From positions 124,001-188,000 of the forward strand of contig NZ_JACYMM010000004.1 in the NCBI RefSeq assembly GCF_020858115.1: a stretch of 64,000 bases of DNA. The letters run 5' to 3'. Numbering within the stretch: position 1 is the first letter of the stretch; the number at the start of each line of letters is the position of its first letter. The notes beneath the pieces were generated by a model. The model ran no database searches, was not told where the DNA came from, and saw only the letters and a program-made list of their open reading frames with translations. The translations under genes and the position numbers were made by a program. The DNA is from Janthinobacterium sp. FW305-129 (GTDB taxonomy: Bacteria > Pseudomonadota > Gammaproteobacteria > Burkholderiales > Burkholderiaceae_D). Shown one piece after another: positions 17,998 through 26,738 of this stretch.

Positions 17998-20900
17998 ATG
18001 ACCGTTGAAATTGAAACATTACAGATACGCATCGATACGCTCAATGTGCGCATCGCGGCAGATGACCTGGAACGCATGCGCGAGGCCAGCGAGCGGGCTG
18101 CCAATTCGACGTTTAAACTCGAAGATGTCACGAAAAAATACACGGAGATACTCTCCAACCTGGGTATTTCCAACAGTATTGGCAAGATCGTCAAACTGTC
18201 TGATGAATATACGAAACTGACAGCGCAATTGCGCATGTCGACCAGTTCCACGCAGGAATATGGCGAGGCGTACGACAATGTCAAGCGCATTGCCGCCTCG
18301 GGGCAGACAGACCTTGCCGCTACGGCGGGATTGTATGCCCAAATGAACGATGCGACCAAGAAATTGGGCATCAGCCAGGCCGAAGTGGCCGGCATCACCG
18401 AGGCCCTCAATCTGGGCGTCAAGGTCAGCGGCGCCTCCGCGGCCGATTCCGCTACCGCCGTCAAGGGGCTGTCCGATGCCTTCGCCGATGGTGCCCTGAG
18501 CAGCCAGCAATTTAACGCCATCAGCCAGGCCGCCCCCGAAGTCATGGCGGCCATGGCCGCTGGCCTGGGCGTGTCGAAGGAAGCGTTCGCCGGGCTTGCT
18601 GGCGCAGGATTGATCACTGCCGACGTGATGGCCGTCGCGCTGCCGAACGCGCTGGGCGAGTTGCGCAAGGAAGCTGTGCAGTTCGAAACTATCGGTGGCA
18701 GCTTTACCGTCTTGAGCAACAACGTCATGGAATTCACGGCGAGACAGGCGGAGTCGACCGGCGCCGTGCGCCTGATGACGAGCGGCCTCGAATTTCTGTC
18801 GAATAACCTGACCCTGGTCGTTGGCGTGCTGGAAACGCTGACCACCGCGAAATTTGGCGCCTGGGCTGCCGGCGTCGTCGTGGCTACGTATAGCAAGGTC
18901 ACGGCCAACCGGGCCTTGCTTGCATCCACCCTGGCGGCGGCGAATGCCGATGTGACGGCGACCGCCGCCACCTCGGTACTGGCGACCGCGCGCGTGGCTG
19001 AATTGCAAGCGACGATACGCGCCAGCCAGGCCGACGTGGCGCTGGCGTTGACCACCAATGGACTGATCCCGGCCCAGGCCCGCGCTGCAGTTGCCGCCGA
19101 GGCCCATGCGGCTGCATTGGTGGCGCAAACGACTGCAACGCGCGCAGCATCCGTGGCTGCTGGGGTGCTGAAGGGAGCCTTGGCATTCATGGGCGGTTAT
19201 ATCGGCTTGCTGGTGACTGTCGTAGGATTAGGTGTTACTGCCTGGAATATGTGGGGGAATTCATCGAAGGACAATGCGGAGAAGGCCGTAGAGCCCATGC
19301 GCAAAAGTACCAAAGATATCATTGCTGAACTCGACAAGCAGATGGTTCAGCTGGCAAAGCGCAATGAGCTGGCAAAGCTGGGCGTGTCCGGGCAGGGATT
19401 GGATACCCCGGCTGGCGCGCGCATGATAGAGATATCGACGGAAATGGAGGCGGTGCGCAATCGCACGGGGAAATACAAGTCCCTGGACAAGGCCGGGTTG
19501 GACAGCAGCCTGGCAAGGCTCCAGAGTGAGTTCGATGAGCTGCGCGGCAAGCTGAAGCAGCTTGAGGAGCAAGGCGCGGAGGGCAAACCGAAGAATGGAC
19601 CGGCTACACGCGTGCCGATGCCTCCCGCTCCGCCAACGCCTTTCGAATCCATGATGGATGACATGCGTGGTAAAGCCCGCGACCTGAAGCGCGAGGCCGA
19701 AGGTTATGCCGAGCTGAATGAGGCACAACAGTTCGATTATCGGTTGAAAGAAATCCTGGCGGATCGGACGAGCAAAGTGACCGCGTCGCAGCAGGCGGGG
19801 TTCGACGTCAGGCGCAAGGTGATACAGGCCCATCTCGACGAGATCGAGGTGGACAAGATGGCCAGGGCAGCGGCGGAGCTGGCGCTGGCAGACGCGAAAG
19901 CGCTGTCCGATACACGGACGCAAGCCGTTGCCGATGCCGTCAAGGAGGCCGAAGCTGGCGAAAAGCTGGTAGCGGTGTATGGCATGAGCAAAGCCGCCAT
20001 CGCGCAAAACGAAATGGCGCTGCTGAAGGAACAGCGCGCTGCGTTGGCGGTGGGCAAGGAAAATGCGGCGCAGATCGAGTATTTGAATGCTCTGATCGAT
20101 GCCAAGCAGCGCAGCATGACGGCGACGGAAGAACTGGCCGCCAAGGAAGCGTCTGCCGCTGCGGCCAAGAAGGCCTCCGATGATTGGGCTGCCAGTGCCA
20201 AGGACATTGAAAAATCGCTGACTGACGCCTTCATGAATGGCTTCGAAGGCGGCAAGAACCTGGCGACGATGTTCAAGGACAAGTTGAAGAGCATGTTCAA
20301 CAACCTCGTGCTGCAACCGATCATGTCGCCCATCGCGGCTGGCTTTGCCTCGTTCCTGAATCCGGGCGCGGCGCAGGCGCAGGGCAGCGTGGCCAACGGC
20401 GGAGGTATCCAGTCGTTCCTGAGTTCGGCGAAGGGCATCTACGATTCGCTGTCCAGCGGACTTTCCGGTATTGGTACTTCGGTGGCCAATGGCGTGCAAC
20501 GTGGCATGAGCATGCTGCAAGGCACCCCATACACGGCCGGGGCCAATGGCGCATTCGCCACCGGTGCGGGCGCGGCGGCAAGCGTCGCCGCCGGCGTCAT
20601 GGGCGGCGTGTATGGCGGCAAGATGATTTCAGGGGAATATGGCCGCAATGGCATCGTCAATGCTGGCACGGCGATCGGGGCTGTCGTTGGCAGCGTTTTC
20701 CCGGTGGTAGGTACTGCCGTGGGCGCGCTGGTGGGTGGCCTGCTGGGCGGAGCAGCGAACCGTCTGTTCGGCATGGGTGAGAAAAAGGTCAGCAGCGCCG
20801 GTATTTCCGGCAACCTCGGTGCGGATGGTTTTACGGGCGAGAGTTATTCGAACTGGACCCAGAAGGGCGGCCTGTTCCGCAAGAATAAAAAAGGTACGGA

Positions 20901-22539
20901 CCGCTCTGAAGTCGATGCCGAGCTGGCGGCATCGCTTGGCGATACGTATGCGCAGATGAAGGCGGTGACGGGCGCCTTCGCCAGCACCTTGGGCGTCAAC
21001 ACGGATAGCCTGGCCACGCGCACGCAGTCGCTCAATATTGTCATGACCAAGGACGACGCCGCGAACCAGAAAGCGATTGCCGACTTCTTTACCGGCGTCG
21101 GCGATGCGATGGCAAAGGAACTGGTGCCATCGCTGTCGCAGCTGAGCATGAAAGGCGAGTCGGCGAGCGCCGCGCTGCAGCGTCTGGCAGGCCACTACGC
21201 TGTTGTCGATGCGGTGCTGGCTACCCTGGGCAGCACCTCACAGCAGGCATTCGGCGCCGTTGGCGTGGCGTCCCTGGCGGCACGCGAGCAGTTGGTCAAG
21301 GCTGCCGGCGGTGTGGAAGCACTGGGAAATCGGACCGCGTTCTTTGCCGAAAACTACCTGACCGAAGCCGAGCGCCTGGCGCCAGTGCAAAAGCACGTGA
21401 CGGAACAGATGGCAGCCCTGGGCTATGCCAGCGTGACCACGCGCGCGCAATTCAAGGACACGGTCTTGCAACTGGCCAATTCCGGCGCATTGGCCACCAA
21501 GACGGGCGCCGAGCAGTATGCGGGCCTGATGGCACTGGCCGATGCATTTGCGAAGACGCATGCGGCGACGGAAGACCTGACCAAATCGGAGCAGGGTATC
21601 GCCGACGAGCGCAAGGGCATCCAGGAAAAGCTCGACCAGATGACGATGACTTCGGCGCAATTGCGTGTCCGCGAGCGTACTTTGGTCGATGCTTCCAACC
21701 GGGCGCTATATGACCAGCTGCAGGCGCGGCAAGACATCGCCAGCGCCTACGAGACGGAATCCTCCGCCCTCAAATCCACCATCGATCGCCTGAAAACCTT
21801 CGGCGATGGCATCCGCTCTTTCAAGGATTCCCTGCTGCTGGGCAGCTTGTCGACCCTGACGCCAATGCAGAAAATGGCTGAGGCGCAGCGCCAGTATGAG
21901 GAAACGCTTGCCAAGGCGAAGACGGGTGACGCGGCGGCGCAATCGGCGCTGACGGCGGCGGCCACGGCGTACCTGACGGCGAACCAAGTAGTGAAATCAT
22001 CGAGCGATGCCTATGCGGCCGATGCGGCACGGGTGCAGGCTGACCTGGCGGCGCTGGCTGCGATTGCCGGCACGCAGATGAGCGATGCGCAGAAGCAGTT
22101 GACGGCCCTCGACACGCAGGTAGGGCAGTTGATCAATTTGAACAAGACGGCGGTCGGCATCAAGGAAGCGGTCGATGCGCTGGGCGCGGCATTGCGGGCA
22201 GGTGGCAACGTCGATATTACAGGCGGGATGCAGTTCGCGTCCGCTTTCGGCATGCCGCTTGCCGCCGTTGACGAGGTGGTGGTCGACGCGCCGGCGGCGC
22301 AAGCGATGCAGCGTTATTTCAGTGCCGGCGACGGCGTCAACGAAGTGCTGGTGGCAGAGATCAAGGGCTTGCGCGAGGAAGTGCGCCAGCTGCGCGCCGA
22401 TCAGGACCAGCAGACGGGCGCCATCATCAGCAGCAATTACGACGCCAATGAACGTGCCGCCGACAAGGTGTCAGCCGGCGCGTTGGAAGCGGCCCGTGCC
22501 ACGGTCTGGGCCAGTCAATCGAAAGCGAGCATAGTATGA
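17998..22539 (+). CDS. phage tail tape measure protein
   Basis: A 1513-residue protein that sets tail length and probably leaves the tail during penetration. The N-terminal third is helical with heptad-like stretches and carries the typical tape-measure segment TAEITEALNLG-like ITEALNLGVKVSGASAADS, then FADGALSSQQFNAISQAAPEV. Hydrophobic segments occur near residues 390-415 and in the Gly/Ala-rich stretch around 845-925. A long coiled-coil region (about 530-770) and a C-terminal helical part complete it. At about 0.15 nm per residue, the usual rule, the tail would be roughly 220 nm. The next gene starts within the stop codon region (4-base overlap). Confidence 0.92.
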   Translation: MTVEIETLQIRIDTLNVRIAADDLERMREASERAANSTFKLEDVTKKYTEILSNLGISNSIGKIVKLSDEYTKLTAQLRMSTSSTQEYGEAYDNVKRIAASGQTDLAATAGLYAQMNDATKKLGISQAEVAGITEALNLGVKVSGASAADSATAVKGLSDAFADGALSSQQFNAISQAAPEVMAAMAAGLGVSKEAFAGLAGAGLITADVMAVALPNALGELRKEAVQFETIGGSFTVLSNNVMEFTARQAESTGAVRLMTSGLEFLSNNLTLVVGVLETLTTAKFGAWAAGVVVATYSKVTANRALLASTLAAANADVTATAATSVLATARVAELQATIRASQADVALALTTNGLIPAQARAAVAAEAHAAALVAQTTATRAASVAAGVLKGALAFMGGYIGLLVTVVGLGVTAWNMWGNSSKDNAEKAVEPMRKSTKDIIAELDKQMVQLAKRNELAKLGVSGQGLDTPAGARMIEISTEMEAVRNRTGKYKSLDKAGLDSSLARLQSEFDELRGKLKQLEEQGAEGKPKNGPATRVPMPPAPPTPFESMMDDMRGKARDLKREAEGYAELNEAQQFDYRLKEILADRTSKVTASQQAGFDVRRKVIQAHLDEIEVDKMARAAAELALADAKALSDTRTQAVADAVKEAEAGEKLVAVYGMSKAAIAQNEMALLKEQRAALAVGKENAAQIEYLNALIDAKQRSMTATEELAAKEASAAAAKKASDDWAASAKDIEKSLTDAFMNGFEGGKNLATMFKDKLKSMFNNLVLQPIMSPIAAGFASFLNPGAAQAQGSVANGGGIQSFLSSAKGIYDSLSSGLSGIGTSVANGVQRGMSMLQGTPYTAGANGAFATGAGAAASVAAGVMGGVYGGKMISGEYGRNGIVNAGTAIGAVVGSVFPVVGTAVGALVGGLLGGAANRLFGMGEKKVSSAGISGNLGADGFTGESYSNWTQKGGLFRKNKKGTDRSEVDAELAASLGDTYAQMKAVTGAFASTLGVNTDSLATRTQSLNIVMTKDDAANQKAIADFFTGVGDAMAKELVPSLSQLSMKGESASAALQRLAGHYAVVDAVLATLGSTSQQAFGAVGVASLAAREQLVKAAGGVEALGNRTAFFAENYLTEAERLAPVQKHVTEQMAALGYASVTTRAQFKDTVLQLANSGALATKTGAEQYAGLMALADAFAKTHAATEDLTKSEQGIADERKGIQEKLDQMTMTSAQLRVRERTLVDASNRALYDQLQARQDIASAYETESSALKSTIDRLKTFGDGIRSFKDSLLLGSLSTLTPMQKMAEAQRQYEETLAKAKTGDAAAQSALTAAATAYLTANQVVKSSSDAYAADAARVQADLAALAAIAGTQMSDAQKQLTALDTQVGQLINLNKTAVGIKEAVDALGAALRAGGNVDITGGMQFASAFGMPLAAVDEVVVDAPAAQAMQRYFSAGDGVNEVLVAEIKGLREEVRQLRADQDQQTGAIISSNYDANERAADKVSAGALEAARATVWASQSKASIV

Positions 22540-24029
22540 ACGAAACCTTGAATGGGGCCATGAGCGACGCGCAGTTCACCGCGTGGCTGCGCAATCCCTC
22601 GGCGCGCCGTCTGGTGCTGATCGAGGTGGCCGTGTACAGCGGTGGACAGGAGCGTACCCGTTTCCTGAGCACGGGTGCGTATGTCACGGCGCCCGACGAT
22701 ACGCCGCCGAACCTGGCGTACCAGTCCATCGTCTCGACGGGCATGCAGTTCACCGAACAGCTTTCGCTGGACGGCGAGGCCAGTCTGTCGGCGGGCGACA
22801 TCGAGATCCACAATCCGTCCGGCATCCGTGATGCCTGGCTCGATGATGTGTGGATGAACCGTCCGATTCGTGCCTGGATCGGCGATCCGCGCTGGCTCCG
22901 CGGTGACTTTCGCATGATCTTCAATGGCGTGGTGGCCGACATCGCGCCGAAAGGCCGTGACAGGCTGGCCCTGAAACTGCGCGACAAGCTGCAACGCCTG
23001 AATACGCCTGTCAGCGAGGCCAAGCTGGGGGGCGCGACGCCGAACAAGGACGCCGTGCTGCCGCTGGCCTTTGGCGAGGTGCACAACATCACGCCGCTGC
23101 TGGCCGATCCGGCCTTGCTGCAGTACCAGGTGCATGACGGCGCCATCCAAGGGATCATCGAAGTGCGCGACAACGGGTTGCCGGTACGAATGGCGGCTGA
23201 CAAGGCCAGGGGCACCGTCATCCTGGCGGCGCCGCCTGCCGGGACAGTTACCGTGACTGTGCAGGGCGATCGTCCTGGCGCCTATGCCAATACGGTGGCC
23301 GCGCTGGTGCGGCGCCTGGCGACAGGCTACGGCAAGGCGGGCGACCGCTTTGCCGATGGCGACCTCGATACGGCCAACCTGGCGGCGTTTGATGCCGCGC
23401 ATCCGCAAGCGGTGGGCCTGTTTCTGGCCGGTCGCACGAATGTGCTCAATGCCTGCCAGATGCTGGCGTCCAGCTTGGGCGCGCAGCTGGTGATGTCCCG
23501 CCTGGGGCAGCTGCGGCTGCTGCAAATCAGCCTGCCTCCCGCCGGCTCGCCGACGCAGGTAGGGCCGCAGCACATGGTGGCGGGCAGCCTGACGCCAGTC
23601 AGCCGCAGCGCACCGATGGCATCCGTCAAGCTGGGCTTCTGCAAGAACTGGACCGTGCAAACGGGTTTGCTGACCGGTATCCCAGTTCAGCACAAGGATT
23701 TGTTTGAAACGGAGTGGCTGACGGCCACCCTTGCGGACAGTGCGATACAGGCGGCCTACCGGCTCGACGCGGAACCGCTGCAGCAGGACACCATGCTGCT
23801 GCGCCGCGTCGATGCCGAGGCAGAGGCGCAGCGCCGCCTGGCAATTGGCCGCGTGCCGCGCATGGTTTACGAATTCGACGGCACGGCGGAGATGCTGGCG
23901 CTGGAATTGGGACAGGCCGTGACAGTCACGCATCCACGCTTTGGCATGGAAAACGGCGTGGCGGGGCAGGTTGTATCACTGGCCCCGGATTGGTTGACTG
24001 GACATGTGAAAGTGGGGTTTGTCGTATGA
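22536..24029 (+). CDS. tail-tip / baseplate hub-like phage protein
   Basis: A 497-residue structural protein whose ATG overlaps the tape-measure stop (ATGA). The first 150 residues contain TAWLRNPSARRLVLIEVAVYSGG, FLSTGAYVTAPDD and a beta-rich domain with FNGVVADIAPKGRDRLALKLRD. The C-terminal half has an alternating helix/strand pattern ending EFDGTAEMLALELGQAVTVTHPRFGMENG, the look of hub or tail-tip proteins that bridge tape measure and fibre. It probably replaces the separate distal-tail and hub genes of lambda. The precise family name is not certain. Confidence 0.7.
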   Translation: MNETLNGAMSDAQFTAWLRNPSARRLVLIEVAVYSGGQERTRFLSTGAYVTAPDDTPPNLAYQSIVSTGMQFTEQLSLDGEASLSAGDIEIHNPSGIRDAWLDDVWMNRPIRAWIGDPRWLRGDFRMIFNGVVADIAPKGRDRLALKLRDKLQRLNTPVSEAKLGGATPNKDAVLPLAFGEVHNITPLLADPALLQYQVHDGAIQGIIEVRDNGLPVRMAADKARGTVILAAPPAGTVTVTVQGDRPGAYANTVAALVRRLATGYGKAGDRFADGDLDTANLAAFDAAHPQAVGLFLAGRTNVLNACQMLASSLGAQLVMSRLGQLRLLQISLPPAGSPTQVGPQHMVAGSLTPVSRSAPMASVKLGFCKNWTVQTGLLTGIPVQHKDLFETEWLTATLADSAIQAAYRLDAEPLQQDTMLLRRVDAEAEAQRRLAIGRVPRMVYEFDGTAEMLALELGQAVTVTHPRFGMENGVAGQVVSLAPDWLTGHVKVGFVV

Positions 24030-24880
24030 GTACCATCATGAATGACCGCGACGTGCTGTTGCAGGCAACGTCACCAAGGTTGACGGCGCCGGAAGCGGGG
24101 GCCGCGCTGCTGCTGACGGTGGACACGCCCGTGTTCCACGTCAGCACCAGCGGCGCCGGCTCGCCGGCCGCCATCAATTTCAAGGCCACGCAAATCAATT
24201 TGCCCGGCACGGTGCAATTCAGCTGTAGCGCTGGCGGCGTCCTGAGCGGCAGCGGCAACATGCGCAGCCTTGCCTATAGCGCCATGTCGGTGCAGCAGGT
24301 CACCGTTACCGCCACCTTGCTGCACGACAGCGGCGTGACGTTCACGGTGCAGCAGATCGTCAATAAAGTGCAGGACGGCGCGAATGGCGTGCCTGGCTCG
24401 AATGGCAGCAGCGGCAAGTCAGCGCGTCAGTGCTTCACGCTGATCGACGGCTATGCGCTGGCCTTCGATCCGGCCAGCGTAACGGTACAGGGCGACGCCT
24501 ATCCCCCCGTGGGTACCTGGGGCGAGACGCGCCCCTGGGGCGCGGCCATCAATGGCGCACCGGCGGAACGGCAGGTGTGGTTTCAGTCCAGCGGCAACTA
24601 CGATCCGGTGACGAAGCAGACTGTGTGGACGACGCCGTTCCAGAGTTATGCCAAGTTTGGCTCGCTGGAGGCGATTTCGACCAAGACGGGGGCGTTGACC
24701 TTCAGCGACACTTGCAAGTCCGCCAATGGCAATGTCGTCATTAATGCGGATGGCACGTTTTATTTGCGTTCGACGCCCAGCGAGGTGACTGGATATCAAC
24801 GAATTGAACTCAATGCGAACGGATTTTACGTGTTCAATAAAGATGGCCGGGCGGTGATAGAACTGGGCATGGCTTTATGA
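24026..24880 (+). CDS. tail-tip / fibre-attachment protein
   Basis: A 284-residue protein starting within the stop of the previous gene (ATGA). The N-terminus STIMNDRDVLLQATSPRL and the following beta repeats resemble central-fibre or J-tail modules. A short collagen-like run, GANGVPGSNGSSGKS, links two beta domains at about residue 120. The second domain has a repeated tryptophan pattern (VGTWGETRPWGA), and the C-terminal INADGTFYLRSTPSEV and NANGFYVFNKDG read as beta-helix-like strands. It probably attaches to the hub and contributes to receptor contact. Named by position and composition only. Confidence 0.6.
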   Translation: MSTIMNDRDVLLQATSPRLTAPEAGAALLLTVDTPVFHVSTSGAGSPAAINFKATQINLPGTVQFSCSAGGVLSGSGNMRSLAYSAMSVQQVTVTATLLHDSGVTFTVQQIVNKVQDGANGVPGSNGSSGKSARQCFTLIDGYALAFDPASVTVQGDAYPPVGTWGETRPWGAAINGAPAERQVWFQSSGNYDPVTKQTVWTTPFQSYAKFGSLEAISTKTGALTFSDTCKSANGNVVINADGTFYLRSTPSEVTGYQRIELNANGFYVFNKDGRAVIELGMAL

Positions 24881-25167
24881 GGGCCGCCGCGTTGATACTC
24901 CGTACCGATACAGGCCGGGTGATATTCGATTCACGGCAGGCGGCAGGCGGAGTCTGTCTTGGGATCTTCGCCATTCCGGCGACAGGAAAAACCATCATCT
25001 TTCCTGGCTTGCCGCGTGGCCGCATGCCGATGGTGGTGTATGGCGATGGGCAAAATCATGTGGAGTGGTCCTATGACGAAACACTTGGCTATCCGCGTTT
25101 TATTTTTCCCGTTAGCAGCGGTTTGCCATCAACCAGTACGACGACAGCGGGGGTGTATTTGAAATGA
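24877..25167 (+). CDS. small tail-tip-associated protein
   Basis: A 96-residue protein starting with a 4-base overlap with the gene before. It opens with ALILRTDTGRVIFDS, followed by beta strands and a conserved-looking Cys at about residue 27. The next gene product begins with the same pattern (ILxxxGxxVxDS, then Cys-x-Gly), so the two seem to be paralogues. I do not recognise the family. Its place between tip and fibre genes suggests a structural role. Confidence 0.6.
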   Translation: MRAAALILRTDTGRVIFDSRQAAGGVCLGIFAIPATGKTIIFPGLPRGRMPMVVYGDGQNHVEWSYDETLGYPRFIFPVSSGLPSTSTTTAGVYLK

Positions 25168-25874
25168 CAAATACACTTCGCATTCTGAATGCCGCTGGTG
25201 ATCTTGTTGTCGATAGCGATACCCCTGGTACCGCCTGCATAGGTAAAGCGAATTTTTTGAAAATTGTGCAGCCTTACTACAAGGATGGCGCATGGCAGAC
25301 AGGCTATTCCCAATATACGTTTGCCACGGATCGCCCGGTGCTGTGGGCGTTCGATTTGCCGCTTGGCCGGCGTGTCGGAATTTTTGGCACATCGTATCAG
25401 GATGGTGTCCATATGGTGGGGGTGTATTGCGGTGCCGGAGGAGATTGGGAAAAATTTGACAGGCAGGAAGCTGTAGATGTTTGGGCCTTTTCCACCATAT
25501 CCCAGGCACGCTCAAAGTTTGGTTTGATCTTACGGCATAGTAAGGAGCACTACGTGACCCATGATTTTGGCACGCCGAATATCACTTTCCCGATTGCGTC
25601 CGGATCGCTGGGTGAAAGTGTCAGGATTCCTCCCGTTGACCGTCCAATCGCCATTGGAAATGCGCCTTTCTACAATGTTTCGTATTTTGATCTTGAGCCT
25701 GGCTACATCCTGACGAATCGCCGCTATTTTCTTTTGCGCACCGCGAACAATACGGTGGGATATTCGGCAGGGCTCACATTCAAGAGGATTGAATCGCAAG
25801 GCCAGCGGGGTAAAGACTCAACGGTAAGTCATCCTTCGCCATTCCTGGTAATAGATGGAAGCTTCCTGCCGTAG
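25164..25874 (+). CDS. tail-tip-associated protein, paralogue of the preceding gene
   Basis: A 236-residue protein overlapping the preceding gene by four bases (ATGA). The N-terminal LRILNAAGDLVVDSDTPGTACIG mirrors the previous product. The rest is beta-rich with many aromatic residues (YKDGAWQTGYSQYTF, YFDLEPGYILTNRRYF). Base composition is clearly poorer in G+C than in the tube or tape genes, as often seen in host-range modules that have been exchanged. No known family is recognised; a receptor-binding or tip-decoration role is possible. Confidence 0.6.
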   Translation: MTNTLRILNAAGDLVVDSDTPGTACIGKANFLKIVQPYYKDGAWQTGYSQYTFATDRPVLWAFDLPLGRRVGIFGTSYQDGVHMVGVYCGAGGDWEKFDRQEAVDVWAFSTISQARSKFGLILRHSKEHYVTHDFGTPNITFPIASGSLGESVRIPPVDRPIAIGNAPFYNVSYFDLEPGYILTNRRYFLLRTANNTVGYSAGLTFKRIESQGQRGKDSTVSHPSPFLVIDGSFLP

Positions 25875-25907
25875 AGATATTTTGCAAATCACAGGAAAGA
25901 ATATGTT

Positions 25908-26738
25908 ATGACGAATTTACGCATCATCCACCACAATGCGTCTGACCTGGCCGTCATCACGGCATCGAGCCAGTCGGGGGGGCTCACCGCAGCAAACCTG
26001 TTGACGGACATTAAATCCGAAGTATGGCGATCCACAGGCACGAGCGCCACCCTGCGCGCTGTTTTTCCCTCGACCGCTTTGATCGGCGCCTTAGCGCTGC
26101 CATTTTGCAACTTGAGTTCGGCCGCCACCTTGCGTGTGCGCGGCTACGTATTGGCGAGCGATTCGACACCCGCATTCGACACTGGCACGGTGCAGGCCTG
26201 TGCGCACCAGCCGCTGGGTGCCTGGGACTGGGGTCTTGAACCCTTGGGTGTGAACGCCTTTTCGTATGGCGGCGGCGCCTACGGGCGCATCTGGTTTGCA
26301 CCGGCTTGGGTGGAAAAGCTGGAAATTGACATCGATGACGCGCTCAATCCTGCCGGCTACATCGAGGCGTCGCGTCTGGTCGCCGGCATGTACTGGTCGC
26401 CTGAAAGCAATGCCGATTATGGCGCTTCGGTGACGGCCGACGACGCCAGCCAGCATTACCGCAACGAGGGCGGTGATTTGCTGACGAATGTGGGACCGCG
26501 CAGCCGCAAGCTGGCTCTGAGCCTGACTGCCATGTCGCCACCCGACCGCAGCAAGTTGATGGCCATCTTGCGCGGCAATGGCAAGTCGCGTCCGGTCTTC
26601 ATCAGCCTCTTTCCGGAATCCGACGACCCCTTGCTGGAGCAGGATCACCAGGTGTACGGCAAGCTGCCCGAGGCGATTGCCGTCACCACGCCGCAATTCG
26701 AACGTTATTCCACATCCATTACTGTAGAGGAAATCTGA
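25908..26738 (+). CDS. phage tail protein (baseplate/tip, unassigned)
   Basis: A 276-residue protein with a CAGGAAAG ribosome site upstream. It starts TNLRIIHHNASDLAVITASSQSGGL, then has a galactose-binding-like beta stretch (LRAVFPSTALIGALALPFCNLSSAATLRVRGYV). A second part, SRKLALSLTAMSPPDRSKLMAILRGNGKSRPVFISLFP, is a pattern I associate with tail proteins of siphophages. The stop overlaps the ATG of the fibre gene (TGATG), so fibre expression is coupled to it. The exact role is not known. Confidence 0.65.
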   Translation: MTNLRIIHHNASDLAVITASSQSGGLTAANLLTDIKSEVWRSTGTSATLRAVFPSTALIGALALPFCNLSSAATLRVRGYVLASDSTPAFDTGTVQACAHQPLGAWDWGLEPLGVNAFSYGGGAYGRIWFAPAWVEKLEIDIDDALNPAGYIEASRLVAGMYWSPESNADYGASVTADDASQHYRNEGGDLLTNVGPRSRKLALSLTAMSPPDRSKLMAILRGNGKSRPVFISLFPESDDPLLEQDHQVYGKLPEAIAVTTPQFERYSTSITVEEI

